Below are positions 8,524-17,548 of a stretch of DNA of 64,000 nt, one piece after another. The position numbers were made by a program, and so were the translations under genes. Numbering within the stretch: position 1 is the stretch's first letter; every line of letters starts with the position of its first letter. The notes beneath the pieces are model-generated. The model saw nothing but the letters and a program-made list of their open reading frames with translations. It did not search any database and was not told where the DNA came from. This DNA is from an uncultured Muribaculaceae bacterium. GTDB taxonomy: Bacteria; Bacteroidota; Bacteroidia; Bacteroidales; Muribaculaceae. The stretch is taken from the NCBI GenBank assembly GCA_910578075.1, contig CAJTPK010000003.1:83215-147214 (forward strand), read 5' to 3'.

Positions 8524-9972
8524 ATGAGGAAATTATTACTTTCTTTTGGCGTTGCGGCTGTTACTCTTTCCGCTTCTGCCGACAAAGTCGTTTTCATCGC
8601 TGCTGATGCTCTTTCCGCATGGGCTGAAACTCCTGCCGAGATTGCAGACGCCAACCAGACAATAGTAATGCCTGAGGGTTTCTATTTCTTGACCCCTGCT
8701 GACCGCGCACCTAAGGTTTCGATCGAGAAACCGTTAGCATCCAACTATCTGAGTATGTCTGTAATTAAAGATCGCGCAGAATTGGACGGCACTCCGATTG
8801 AAAAAGTAAACAATTCATATGTCACATCAGGTGGTCTAAGATGGTACGACAATTGTTGGTTCAACATAACACCGGCAAAAGGCGTAACCGTTAAAAATAT
8901 AATAATCCGCTCTCAATCCGCAAGTTATTGCAAGACAATAAATATGGTTAAGGGGGAGACTACGCTTGCCTCAACAGTCAACACAACAGATGCTGCGAAT
9001 ACATTCCAGACTCTGGCTGTTAATTCCAGTGAAGCTTTCAAACTTCACGCATCAAAACAAAACCGCATCTTCTATATCATTTTTGAAACAGAAGGAACAC
9101 CGGAAGGCGTTATGCAACCTAAAATCTCACCGGATTTTGGTGCGGTTTCAAACACAACAGAGATAACTCTGACTGCACCTACCGCTGGTTCAGAAATATA
9201 CTACACACTTGATGGTTCCGCACCTACTACCTCATCCGCAAAATATACAGCTCCTATCAAGCTGACAGAGGGTGATGTCGTGCGTGCTATTGCCGCAAAA
9301 GGTGAGGAGACAAGCTTTGAGATTTATCAGGATTACATGGTGATGAATGCAGAAGAATCTACTCCCGCATTATTTGATTTCACTAATTTCACCACTCTTT
9401 ACAGCAAGGCAGATGGAACTACAATTCCTCTTGACAAGCTTCCCATTGCTGCTAAGAATCTGAATATCCCTATCACAACAGATAACGTATTCGTTAATAA
9501 CGGCGTTGAGGCCACTGTATCAAGCGGTAAGATTTTCCGTTCATGGACATTCGGCAATGTTGTGGAACTCCGTCCCGACAATGGCGCAACATTAACGCTC
9601 ACCGCTCCTGAGAATAAATACATCTCTTATATATATCTGCAGGGCAGCAAGATTGCCGGACAGCAATATGATGGTGAGGAAGGCATGCTTATGCCATGCA
9701 TGGTGAATTCATCAAAGGCTCTCTGGAGTGCAGCAGATGGGAAAACACCTAAAAGTGTAACCTTAACATCATCTATCGCAGATGAATATATAAATCAAGT
9801 ATACGTTTATCTAAAAGACATACCTGGTGGCAGCGGTGTTGCCGAAATCGGTGTTGATGAGAACGCTCCTGTTGAGTATTACAACCTTCAGGGTATCCGC
9901 GTTGAGAATCCTGAGAATGGTCTCTACATCGTTAAGCAGGGTAACAAGGTGACTAAAAAAGTTATCAGATAA
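8524..9972 (+). CDS. Secreted protein with chitobiase-like domain and type IX-like C-terminal tail
   Basis: A 482-residue exported protein. A signal peptide covers residues 1-19. Residues about 200-265 form a CHB/HEX C-terminal-type beta-sandwich (GSEIYYTLDGSAPTTSSAKY), a non-catalytic module common on Bacteroidales surface proteins. The final 40 residues are a beta-rich tail with YYNLQGIRVENPENGLYIVK and a basic end. This matches tails I associate with type IX secretion or surface sorting in this order. The N-terminal half is not recognised. A similar tail ends the PI-PLC-like protein at 31973-34291. No enzymatic motif is seen, so adhesion or glycan binding is possible. Confidence 0.7.
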   Translation: MRKLLLSFGVAAVTLSASADKVVFIAADALSAWAETPAEIADANQTIVMPEGFYFLTPADRAPKVSIEKPLASNYLSMSVIKDRAELDGTPIEKVNNSYVTSGGLRWYDNCWFNITPAKGVTVKNIIIRSQSASYCKTINMVKGETTLASTVNTTDAANTFQTLAVNSSEAFKLHASKQNRIFYIIFETEGTPEGVMQPKISPDFGAVSNTTEITLTAPTAGSEIYYTLDGSAPTTSSAKYTAPIKLTEGDVVRAIAAKGEETSFEIYQDYMVMNAEESTPALFDFTNFTTLYSKADGTTIPLDKLPIAAKNLNIPITTDNVFVNNGVEATVSSGKIFRSWTFGNVVELRPDNGATLTLTAPENKYISYIYLQGSKIAGQQYDGEEGMLMPCMVNSSKALWSAADGKTPKSVTLTSSIADEYINQVYVYLKDIPGGSGVAEIGVDENAPVEYYNLQGIRVENPENGLYIVKQGNKVTKKVIR

Positions 9973-9993
9973 TAGAATTGATATTAAAATAAA

Positions 9994-10028
9994 ACGGTGA
10001 AATCCGAAAGGATTTCACCGTCTTTTTT
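9994..10028. terminator. Bidirectional terminator
   Basis: ACGGTGAAATCC, a GAAA loop, GGATTTCACCGT: a perfect 12-bp stem flanked by an A-rich left side and CTTTTTTT on the right. It lies between the convergent ends of the secreted protein and the flippase. Confidence 0.88.
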
Positions 10029-10065
10029 TGATGGACTTCTTCGAAGCCCTTGTCTGAGGATGGGG

Positions 10066-11550
10066 TTAGCGGCGGAAGCGGCCGAGCAGGTAGGTGAGCG
10101 CTTCGGGAAGTTCGGGAAGGCGAGTCAGGCGGCAGATGGATAGGTAGAGTATTGCCCCGAAGATTCCTCCTCCGATTAGAGATATTATCCCGCTGAGATG
10201 TAGTGATATTGTCGAGCCTTGCAATAGATAATGCGTGAAAAGCTCCAGGAGAACCCACGTGGCTATGCTCGCTGTCAATGCAATGCAGCCTGCCGGCATC
10301 AGATCCCGAAGCATGTCGGATGCGCGGTAGGAGGTGGCGCGGCAAAGAATCGCAAGGGATACGAAATAGGTTATAAGGGATGCGATAAGTTGTCCCCATA
10401 CAAGTAACGGAACGCTGCCGTACCATACGGTGGCAAGTATCGCCGCCAGTATAAGCACATCCTTGGCTACTTCTATAGCAAAGAGTTTCTTTGCATATCC
10501 CAAGGCCAATAGGTAGTTGGAATATAAAGATGTGAGCACTACGAAGATTCCTCTTGCCGTCAGCAATTGGAATAGCAGAATAGCACCATCCCATTTATCT
10601 CCGAATAACCCATGAAACAGTGGAGCACCGAGAGTGGCGATCCCTAACATTGCGGGGAACAAGATGAATGCCGTAAACCGGTTGATTTTGGTGACGTATC
10701 TCCTGAATCTCTCTCCGTCGTCTTGAACTCCCGATAGCAGGGGAACGAAGGACGAAGTCAGGATCTGGGATATGGAAGCGCTTCCCATCTTGCTCCATTT
10801 GTCAGCCTGAGTGTAGAGACCGAGAGACGCAAGATTATAGAAAGCTCCGATAATAAATGAATATATATTCTGACAGAGTGTGTTGAGTGTGGATGATGAA
10901 AACACACTCAGCCCGATCCTCCATATTTTCTTCAGTGAGTCAATATGAAAACCGGCACGAGGAAGCCAGCCTCCGGTGGTCCATAGCCATGCCGATTTTA
11001 CTGCCGCAAGAGCTACAGATTGCCATACAAGCGCCCATGGTCCATACCCTTCTACGGCGAGCCATACACCTAATGCACCGGATACAGTGAGAGCCACGAC
11101 ATTGGATACTGCGATCTGTTTGACATCCATCCGTTTCATCAGGCGGTTGGTCTGAACAATGCCCAATCCATTCAGAATGAAAGTGAGAAACATTACCTTG
11201 GCTAAAGGTATCAGACGTTTGTCACCTTGAAATATGTCGGCTATCAGAGGTGTGCACAGGTAAAGGATAGCGTAGACGCATACACTCACCGCGAGGTTAA
11301 ACCAGAATACAGTGGAGTAATCCTTTTCCGTGGGTTCCTTGCGCTGTAGTAAAGCCGCTCCGAATCCGCTGTCAACGAAGAGAATGGCGAATGCCTGAAA
11401 CACAAGCAAAGCCCCGACCAGACCAAAGTCCTCGGGGCTGAGTATGTTTGCAAGCACAACTCCTACCACTGCATACAGCACCTGTGTTGAAACGCGGTCT
11501 ATAGCGTTCCATTTCAAAGTGCGGGCAGTTTTAAGCTTCAGTGAATCCAA
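10066..11550 (-). CDS. Polysaccharide flippase (MOP/PST family)
   Basis: A 494-residue membrane protein with about fourteen helices. The N-terminus resembles WzxC-like lipopolysaccharide or exopolysaccharide exporters (LKWNAIDRVSTQVLYAVVGV, with SPEDFGLVGAL following). Such proteins flip lipid-linked glycans across the inner membrane. No glycosyltransferases neighbour it, so the glycan is unknown. It is the last gene of a leftward run that starts with the M16 peptidase, 20 bp after the GIN-domain gene, and ends at the bidirectional terminator. Length is normal. Confidence 0.85.
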   Translation of the reverse strand: MDSLKLKTARTLKWNAIDRVSTQVLYAVVGVVLANILSPEDFGLVGALLVFQAFAILFVDSGFGAALLQRKEPTEKDYSTVFWFNLAVSVCVYAILYLCTPLIADIFQGDKRLIPLAKVMFLTFILNGLGIVQTNRLMKRMDVKQIAVSNVVALTVSGALGVWLAVEGYGPWALVWQSVALAAVKSAWLWTTGGWLPRAGFHIDSLKKIWRIGLSVFSSSTLNTLCQNIYSFIIGAFYNLASLGLYTQADKWSKMGSASISQILTSSFVPLLSGVQDDGERFRRYVTKINRFTAFILFPAMLGIATLGAPLFHGLFGDKWDGAILLFQLLTARGIFVVLTSLYSNYLLALGYAKKLFAIEVAKDVLILAAILATVWYGSVPLLVWGQLIASLITYFVSLAILCRATSYRASDMLRDLMPAGCIALTASIATWVLLELFTHYLLQGSTISLHLSGIISLIGGGIFGAILYLSICRLTRLPELPEALTYLLGRFRR

Positions 11551-11570
11551 TGGAGATATGATACGTACTG

Positions 11571-12269
11571 TTATTCGGTTTCAACGAGAGGAGACAATTT
11601 GCCGCCTCCGACTTTTTTTATCTCCGGATTACCTTTATAGAAAATATTGGTGGATCCGATACCACGCACATCGAGCTTCTTCTGAGGATCACACATGATG
11701 TTGCCGGTTCCTAAAATAGAGCACTGCACTTCAAAAGCCCTGAGATTGGCTGCCTCGATTGTGCCTGTGCCTACCATTTTGAATTTGGCTTTGTCGCAAT
11801 TGCCTGTCAGTACGATATCTCCCTTGCCTGTGGCGAGATGAGCCTCCACTGTGCCTGCTGTGATGCCGGTGGCAACTATTTTACCGTTGCCGATTTGTTT
11901 CACAGAGAATGTGGGCACGGAAGTAGAGTTTATCACAGTCGTTGTGAATTCTGATGAATTCTCAATCTCGGTGATATAATCGGAATATATATATAATGTA
12001 GGTAGAGCCGGATTGTTGACATCCTCGGTATTCACCTGAATGCGCAATTTGCCTTTGGAATTACTGAATATGAATGCGTTGGCAAATTCTTCTTCTCCTT
12101 CAAACACCGCCATTCCGGTGGAATCAGGTTCCGAGCGGTAGACGACATTTACGTTATCGGTGATTTTTACCTTGTCAAACCGACCTATGTCAAGGCGATA
12201 CACCCTTTTCTCAGCCATCGAAGGGATAGCCGCGATAATCATCAATGCTATAAATATCAACTTTTTCAT
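11571..12269 (-). CDS. Exported GIN-domain (DUF2807) protein
   Basis: A 232-residue protein with a signal peptide (residues 1-19) and a repetitive beta-strand body from about residue 30 to 215 (patterns such as VEAHLATGKGDIVLTGN and KFKMVGTGTIEAANL). This is the head-GIN/DUF2807 putative auto-transporter adhesin fold, frequent in Bacteroidetes and probably periplasmic or surface-exposed. The biological role is unknown. It lies 66 bp downstream of dusB and 20 bp upstream of the flippase on the same strand, so cotranscription is likely. Confidence 0.8.
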   Translation of the reverse strand: MKKLIFIALMIIAAIPSMAEKRVYRLDIGRFDKVKITDNVNVVYRSEPDSTGMAVFEGEEEFANAFIFSNSKGKLRIQVNTEDVNNPALPTLYIYSDYITEIENSSEFTTTVINSTSVPTFSVKQIGNGKIVATGITAGTVEAHLATGKGDIVLTGNCDKAKFKMVGTGTIEAANLRAFEVQCSILGTGNIMCDPQKKLDVRGIGSTNIFYKGNPEIKKVGGGKLSPLVETE

Positions 12270-12335
12270 GTAAACGTGTATTAAAACAAATTTCTTATCC
12301 TTTCTTACAACGCTTAGAAAACTGATTTATTGGAT

Positions 12336-13328
12336 TTAGTTTTCCTTCTCTGTGAAAAATTTTTCTGAGATTTCATCGAGCAAGTTGAAGACTTCTGCCT
12401 CAGTATCGGCCCGCAATAATCGGATGCGGGTCTCGCGGAAGTTCGGAATCCCTTTGAAGAGTGGGGTAGCGGCAAGGTGTCGTCTGATGTGGAGAATGCC
12501 CCTGTATTCGTCGATACGATCAATGCTTTCTCGTATCTGGCGGCGCAGAATATTGAATTTCTCTGCATCCGACAGTGGGGTATAGTGTCCTGTCTCCAGA
12601 TATTCTCTGACTTCCTTGAAGATCCAAGGGGCACCGATTGCTCCGCGACCGATCATTATCCCGTCCACTCCATAATCAGAGAAAGCCTTTGATGCTTGCT
12701 CTGCTGAGGTGATATCACCGTTTCCTATGATAGGGATTTCGATGCCGGGATTTTGTTTAAGTTCTCCGATCAGTGTCCAGTCTGCCTGACCGGTATACAT
12801 CTGTGAGCGGGTACGTCCGTGCACTGTCAACGCGCGTATGCCGCAATCCTGTAGACGCGGTGCCAGATCTGTTATGATCTTGTTCTCGCAGTCCCAGCCA
12901 AGGCGGGTCTTGACTGTCACCGGAAGTGAGACCGCCTTTACAACTTTTGATGTTATGTCGAGCATTTTGGGAATATCCCGTAGCATGCCGGCTCCTGCGC
13001 CTTTGCCTGCCACTTTTTTTACCGGACATCCGAAATTTATGTCAAGAATGTCGGGACCGGCTTGCTCAACAATCTTGGCAGCCTCGACCATCGCATCAGT
13101 ATCACGTCCGTAGATTTGTATCGCCACCGGGCGTTCCGCCTCATTGATGGCAAGTTTGCGGGTGGTGGATTTTATGTCGCGTATAAGAGCCTCGGCAGAG
13201 ACAAACTCGGTATAAACCGAAGCGGCCCCCATCTCGCGGCAGATGAGTCTGAACGACGGATCTGTCACATCCTCCATCGGTGCAAGCGAAACCGGACGCT
13301 CCCCGAGATCTACATTCCCAATTTTCAT
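12336..13328 (-). CDS. dusB: tRNA-dihydrouridine synthase
   Basis: A 330-residue FMN enzyme that reduces specific uridines in tRNA. The TIM-barrel N-terminus has SLAPMEDVTDPSFR, the catalytic cysteine lies in DINFGCPVKKV near residue 100, and GNGDITSAEQA and GIMIGRGAIGAPW bind FMN phosphate. A helical tRNA-binding domain ends the protein. Length and motifs fit the DusB/NifR3 branch. It starts 38 bp after the M16 peptidase stop, suggesting one transcript. Confidence 0.92.
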   Translation of the reverse strand: MKIGNVDLGERPVSLAPMEDVTDPSFRLICREMGAASVYTEFVSAEALIRDIKSTTRKLAINEAERPVAIQIYGRDTDAMVEAAKIVEQAGPDILDINFGCPVKKVAGKGAGAGMLRDIPKMLDITSKVVKAVSLPVTVKTRLGWDCENKIITDLAPRLQDCGIRALTVHGRTRSQMYTGQADWTLIGELKQNPGIEIPIIGNGDITSAEQASKAFSDYGVDGIMIGRGAIGAPWIFKEVREYLETGHYTPLSDAEKFNILRRQIRESIDRIDEYRGILHIRRHLAATPLFKGIPNFRETRIRLLRADTEAEVFNLLDEISEKFFTEKEN

Positions 13329-13366
13329 GTCAAACAGTTTTTGTATAACGGGTTAATACCAATACT

Positions 13367-14596
13367 CTAAGCCAATATTAATGTTGATAATTCATTTGCA
13401 GCGATTAATTGAGCCGCTTCCTGAAGGTCGCCGGGTGAGAGGGAACGTATCTTTTCTGCTGTGTATGCGATGTCGTGTACGCCACCATAATACATCAGGC
13501 TCTTGGCCATAGCCATGGCCCGGCTTTCCCTATGCTCGCCGCTGACGATCAGCTGACCGCAATATTGCTCACGGACGCGTGCGAAAGTGCGGGGTGATAA
13601 CGGGGACTGAGCAAGCCTGTCTATCTCATTGGATATGATGGCTCGGCATCGGTCGGTTTGCTTCGGATCGCAACCGTAATATATCAGCATGACTCCCGTG
13701 TCACTCATCAATGCGATGTTGCTTTCCACTGTGTACACCAATCCGCGACGGTCGCGCATTTCCATGTTGAGCCTTGAATTCATGCATGGACCTCCGAGAT
13801 AATTGTTAAGCAGGAACAGCGCATGGCGGCGGGGATCATCCCTTCCGAACAACCGGCATCCGGTGATGCAGTTTGCCTGGTGATTGTCAAGAGACCGCCT
13901 CTCCAGAAATGGTTCGGGAAGCGGAGGCATTACCCTATGGTTGGGATTACCGGTGAATTCCATGTCACCGAAATATCGTTCTGCAAGACGGATATTTTTT
14001 TCGGGATCCTCAGGTGAACAGCAGTATATAACCATGTTTCCCGGCGTGTACTTGGCATCTATGAAACTGCGTCCGTCTGCTGACGAGAGATTTCTTACGC
14101 TTTCAGGTGTGCCGAGTATGTTATGAGCCATTCCAGAACCGGCATATATGAGTTCTTCAAATTCGTCGTATACCGAATCTGAAGGGCTGTCACGGTAGGA
14201 GTGTATCTCCTCTATGATAACTTCTTTCTCTTTCTCTATCTCGTTGGGTGGGAAAGTGGAGTTTTTTATCAGGTCGGCAAGCAGGTCGAACGAACGCGCC
14301 GCATATCCTGCCGGGGCGTTTGTATAGACCATGGTCTCCTCTTTGGTGGTATATGCGTTGAGCTCACCGCCGATGCTCTCCATGCGGCTTGCTATATGGC
14401 AGCTTCGCCGGTTGCGTGTTCCCTTGAATATGGTGTGTTCAACAAAGTGGGCGAGACCCTGCCGGTTGTCGTCCTCATCGCGACTTCCGGCATTGACCAT
14501 TGCTCCGATATATGACACACCGCCCTCATTGCGGCATGCCACTATCCGCAGACCGTTGTCGAGGGTGTGTATATGGTATTTTTGATCTATAATCAT
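13367..14596 (-). CDS. M16-family zinc peptidase
   Basis: A 409-residue metallopeptidase of the pitrilysin/processing-peptidase family. The inverted zinc motif HFVEH is near residue 47, with the distal glutamate supplied by the KEVIIEEIHSYRD segment. Two M16 domains of about 200 residues follow. It has no signal peptide, so it is probably cytoplasmic. The ATG at 14596 lies only 4 nt after a TAATTTTG box, predicting a leaderless mRNA. It heads the leftward run M16-dusB-GIN-flippase. Confidence 0.9.
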   Translation of the reverse strand: MIIDQKYHIHTLDNGLRIVACRNEGGVSYIGAMVNAGSRDEDDNRQGLAHFVEHTIFKGTRNRRSCHIASRMESIGGELNAYTTKEETMVYTNAPAGYAARSFDLLADLIKNSTFPPNEIEKEKEVIIEEIHSYRDSPSDSVYDEFEELIYAGSGMAHNILGTPESVRNLSSADGRSFIDAKYTPGNMVIYCCSPEDPEKNIRLAERYFGDMEFTGNPNHRVMPPLPEPFLERRSLDNHQANCITGCRLFGRDDPRRHALFLLNNYLGGPCMNSRLNMEMRDRRGLVYTVESNIALMSDTGVMLIYYGCDPKQTDRCRAIISNEIDRLAQSPLSPRTFARVREQYCGQLIVSGEHRESRAMAMAKSLMYYGGVHDIAYTAEKIRSLSPGDLQEAAQLIAANELSTLILA

Positions 14597-14600
14597 TTTG

Positions 14601-14608
14601 CAAAATTA
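14601..14608 (-). promoter_or_regulatory. -7 box giving a leaderless M16 peptidase mRNA
   Basis: On the minus strand TAATTTTG is followed by 4 nt and then the ATG. The spacing equals that at 1292-1304 and 15033-15045. The -33 region is only T-rich, so this promoter is weaker by sequence. Confidence 0.55.
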
Positions 14609-14625
14609 CTATAAATTTCTTACAT

Positions 14626-14658
14626 AAAAAAAGCAGGCGGCTTTCACAAGCTGCCTGC
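14626..14658 (-). terminator. Leftward terminator of the candidate ncRNA
   Basis: On the minus strand GCAGGCAGC, an 8-nt loop and GCCGCCTGC (9 bp with one G-U pair) are followed by TTTTTTT. It sits just upstream of the M16 promoter. Confidence 0.8.
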
Positions 14659-14868
14659 CTTGGTGCGAATCAATTTTGTCAATACTATTAAATTTTACAA
14701 AACCTAACACAAATGAATTTATTAGCTATATTTTTTCATTCAAGCATTGCAACCGGGTTATAGGTTGGCGGTTCGTTTTTTTGTTTCAGAACCTCAAACA
14801 ATCTTGTTTCACCTTGGCATCATGTGATGCGTTTATATATTGAATTTTGACCTTTTTCAAATCTTCGG
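14626..14868 (-). ncRNA. Candidate ~240-nt ncRNA of unknown class
   Basis: A consensus promoter (14872-14902) and a good terminator (14626-14658) bracket about 240 nt on the minus strand. There is no substantial ATG-started frame. A 24-codon TTG-started frame (14786-14860, beginning MKKVKIQYINASHDAK) begins about 8 nt from the predicted 5' end, so a small coding mRNA is the alternative. The sequence includes the near-palindrome GCATCACATGATGC. I do not recognise the RNA family. Confidence 0.55.
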
Positions 14869-14871
14869 TTG

Positions 14872-14902
14872 CAAAGTTACCACATGAGGGAGGCGTTTGC
14901 AA
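14872..14902 (-). promoter_or_regulatory. Consensus promoter for the candidate ncRNA
   Basis: On the minus strand TTG (14902-14900), a 20-bp spacer, then TAACTTTG (14879-14872). It is divergent from the promoter at 15010-15040, with an AT-rich spacer between. Confidence 0.7.
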
Positions 14903-15009
14903 CTAATATAACTCACAATATAAATAAAATATTGTATTAAAATATTATAATATATTGAATATTAATAATATAGCATAAAATAATATATATTATAATATAA
15001 GTAATAAAA

Positions 15010-15040
15010 TTGTCATTATAAATTAATTTTACTAACTTTG
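15010..15040 (+). promoter_or_regulatory. Consensus promoter giving a leaderless mRNA
   Basis: TTG at 15010-15012, a 20-bp spacer, TAACTTTG at 15033-15040, then 4 nt to the ATG at 15045. Transcription should start at or beside the start codon. Confidence 0.75.
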
Positions 15041-15044
15041 CCAC

Positions 15045-16643
15045 ATGAAAAAGTTAACCTTGATGATATTCATGATGCTGATGATGGCATGCGCCTGTTC
15101 ACACGATTCTCATAAAACGAATTTGCCGGAAAAGGCACTCTCTTCGCTTGATCGTGTCATGGCTGAATCCGGCAGGTATACCGCCGTGCATGCCCAGAGG
15201 CTTGACAGTATGAAAAACCGTCTTCTCAAGATCTCTTCAGGAAGTGGTGACCGGATAGATATGTTGATATCCATATCTAAAGCGTACAGACAGAATATGG
15301 CTGATTCTGCGCTGCTATTCTCTTCCATGGCGGCAGAGGAGGCTGCATCGATCGGGGATGCAGGTAGGATATATCGTTCGCGGCTTGCATTTGCCGATGC
15401 TCTTGTGGCTGCCGGATTTTTCAGTCAGGCAATAATTCACTATGATTCTCTTGATAATGGCGGTGTAGATAGAGATACACGCATTGAATATTTTAAGGTA
15501 GGACGTCGGTTGTACTCCAGCATCGGGAGTTATGTCGATGACAAGGGCTATATGGCAAGCTATTATGAAGAGAAATATGTGGAATGTGATGATAGCCTTA
15601 TAAACCTTATGGATGATGAAGATCCGTTGCGCAGATTCATCATTGGAGAGAGGCTTGTGGCGAGTGGAAAATTCGGAAAGGCGAAGGAGGTTCTGGAGTC
15701 TCAGCTGTCATCTCTTGACAATAGCAGCAATATATACGGCATGGCAGCATATCAGCTCGCTACTGTTTATCGGAGTGATGGCGACATGACCTCATATGCC
15801 ACATATCTCGCTAAAGCGGCGGAAAGTGATATCCTTGCGAATGTAAAGGAGGGGTTTGCTTTGCCAGCCCTGGCAGCATGGCTTTATGACCGTGGCGAGT
15901 TTTCGCGTGCGTTTAAATATATAAACTACGCGCTCGAGGATGCCTATCGTGGGAATGCGCGCGTCAGGATGGTGAGTATGGCCAGATGGGTGCCTGCCAT
16001 AGACGAGGCTTACAGGCATGAGATCAGCACATCGCGCAATGAATGGCTTGCATATGCGGCTTTTGCTTCAATGTTGATAATCGCATTGGGAATCGTAACA
16101 TTCTTTTTGCTCAAGCAGACGCGCAAGAGCAGGGCACGGCAGAAGGCGCTTGCCAGCACATCGCAGATGAAGGATTCATACATCGGTAATTTTATCGGAT
16201 TGTGTTCCACATATTCCGAAAAATACCATGCGTTGCTAAAACTAATAGACAGGAAAATATCATCCGGCCAGGCATCGGATCTTCTGAAATCAATCAAATC
16301 AGGTAAGTTGGGGGAGGAGGAGAATGGTGATTTCTACAAAGAGATCGACTCTGTTGTGCTCACTCTCTACCCCGATTTTGTTGAGAAAATCAACCGGCTG
16401 CTACTTCCTTCGGAGCAAGTGCGTATCATCGGAAACCAGCTTACGCCTGAATTACGTATATATGCGTTTGTCAGATTGGGGGTTAACGAAAGTGTCAGGA
16501 TAGCGCGGATTCTCAATTATTCGGTGAATACGGTTTATGCCTACCGCAATAGGATGCGTAACCGCGCCATCGACAGGGAGCATTTTGATGAAAACGTGCT
16601 TAAAATAGGCTCGGAAGACAATAATGAGGAATTCATATTTTGA
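15045..16643 (+). CDS. Membrane-anchored TPR regulator (DUF6377-like)
   Basis: A 532-residue protein. A lipoprotein-type signal ends at the Cys in MMACACS (about residues 15-20). A helical TPR-like periplasmic region runs to about residue 320, followed by a single membrane helix (about 332-352, LAYAAFASMLIIALGIVTFF) and a cytoplasmic domain. That domain ends in a helix-turn-helix-like segment, ARILNYSVNTVYAYRNRM. This matches Bacteroidales proteins with a DUF6377 C-terminal domain, thought to be one-component membrane regulators. The N-terminal cysteine means lipidation or simple signal cleavage are both possible. Its target genes are unknown. The mRNA is predicted to be leaderless. Confidence 0.72.
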   Translation: MKKLTLMIFMMLMMACACSHDSHKTNLPEKALSSLDRVMAESGRYTAVHAQRLDSMKNRLLKISSGSGDRIDMLISISKAYRQNMADSALLFSSMAAEEAASIGDAGRIYRSRLAFADALVAAGFFSQAIIHYDSLDNGGVDRDTRIEYFKVGRRLYSSIGSYVDDKGYMASYYEEKYVECDDSLINLMDDEDPLRRFIIGERLVASGKFGKAKEVLESQLSSLDNSSNIYGMAAYQLATVYRSDGDMTSYATYLAKAAESDILANVKEGFALPALAAWLYDRGEFSRAFKYINYALEDAYRGNARVRMVSMARWVPAIDEAYRHEISTSRNEWLAYAAFASMLIIALGIVTFFLLKQTRKSRARQKALASTSQMKDSYIGNFIGLCSTYSEKYHALLKLIDRKISSGQASDLLKSIKSGKLGEEENGDFYKEIDSVVLTLYPDFVEKINRLLLPSEQVRIIGNQLTPELRIYAFVRLGVNESVRIARILNYSVNTVYAYRNRMRNRAIDREHFDENVLKIGSEDNNEEFIF

Positions 16644-16669
16644 TTATTTGGGAATTATTATTAAATTTG
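16639..16669 (+). promoter_or_regulatory. Promoter of the TPR protein gene
   Basis: TTTG at 16639-16642, a 19-bp spacer, TAAATTTG at 16662-16669. The -33 box overlaps the stop codon of the upstream gene. The leader is about 57 nt and contains the small palindrome CCCCTTTAAGGGG. Confidence 0.7.
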
Positions 16670-16732
16670 CGTGTTGAAACAGAAACAATAATAAAAGTCC
16701 CCTTTAAGGGGATATAGATCTTAATAATAAAA

Positions 16733-17416
16733 ATGGCAAATAACAAGAACGAACAGCAGGACGATTCAACGATCGAGAAGCTGAATGCAAACCTTACAGG
16801 AGCCAGCGAGAGAATCGCGCAGAATAAAAAAGCTGTGTTCCTTACATTGGGAATCACTGTTTTGATTGCAGCAATCATACTCTGCTATGTGTTTTTCTTC
16901 CGCAGTCCGAAAATCAACAGAGCTTTCGAGGCTTATCATCAGGTTGAGATTTCAGCGGCCGGCAATGACTCAGTTGCAGCTGTAGAGTATAAGAAAGTGG
17001 CAGACAAATATTCCGGCACAGACGCAGGTAAGCTTGCGGCGCTCAGCGCAGCTGAATCGTTTTACAACACCGGTAAATATAAGGAGGCTATAGCATGTCT
17101 TGACGATTTCTCTTCATCTGAGTCTGTGCTCGAGGCAAATGCATTGGTGCTTAAAGGTGACTGCTACGTTAACATCAAGAAATATGACGAGGCTCTCGGT
17201 TGCTTTGAGAAGGCGGTGAAAAAAGCCGGTGTGAACGAGCAGATTGTTCCGCGTGTTCTCTTGAAAGAGGCAAACATCTACGATGAGCAGAAGAAATATG
17301 ACAAAGCTCTTGAGTGTTATGAAAAGATAACAAAAGAGTATCCTGCTTTCCAGCCCGGCAACGGTGCCACAATCGAGGCATATGCAGAGCGTGAGAAAGC
17401 GCGTCTCGGCAAGTAA
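16733..17416 (+). CDS. Membrane-anchored tetratricopeptide protein
   Basis: A 227-residue protein with a cytosolic N-terminus of about 38 residues and one membrane helix (about 40-60, FLTLGITVLIAAIILCYVFF). Four TPR units follow (for example SFYNTGKYKEAIACLDDF, DCYVNIKKYDEALGCFEKA and YDEQKKYDKALECYEKI). The architecture is that of YfgM-like inner-membrane TPR proteins, which assist periplasmic protein quality control in Enterobacteria; a similar role here is inference. It has its own promoter and terminator. Confidence 0.78.
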   Translation: MANNKNEQQDDSTIEKLNANLTGASERIAQNKKAVFLTLGITVLIAAIILCYVFFFRSPKINRAFEAYHQVEISAAGNDSVAAVEYKKVADKYSGTDAGKLAALSAAESFYNTGKYKEAIACLDDFSSSESVLEANALVLKGDCYVNIKKYDEALGCFEKAVKKAGVNEQIVPRVLLKEANIYDEQKKYDKALECYEKITKEYPAFQPGNGATIEAYAEREKARLGK

Positions 17417-17482
17417 GCATTGCCTGACGTAATGACAAGCAAATACATTTCCATAAAATAATAAAACATTTGCTTATTTTAT

Positions 17483-17523
17483 GAAAAGGGGTTTCGGCTT
17501 TCGAGCCGGAACCCTTTTCTTTT
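17483..17523. terminator. Terminator between convergent genes
   Basis: GAAAAGGG, a one-base bulge, TTTCGGCT, a TTCG loop, then AGCCGGAA and CCCTTTTC, followed by T residues. It serves the TPR gene and possibly the lipid kinase gene on the other strand. Confidence 0.8.
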
Positions 17524-17548
17524 ACACTCAATTACGTAAAAAGGGGTG

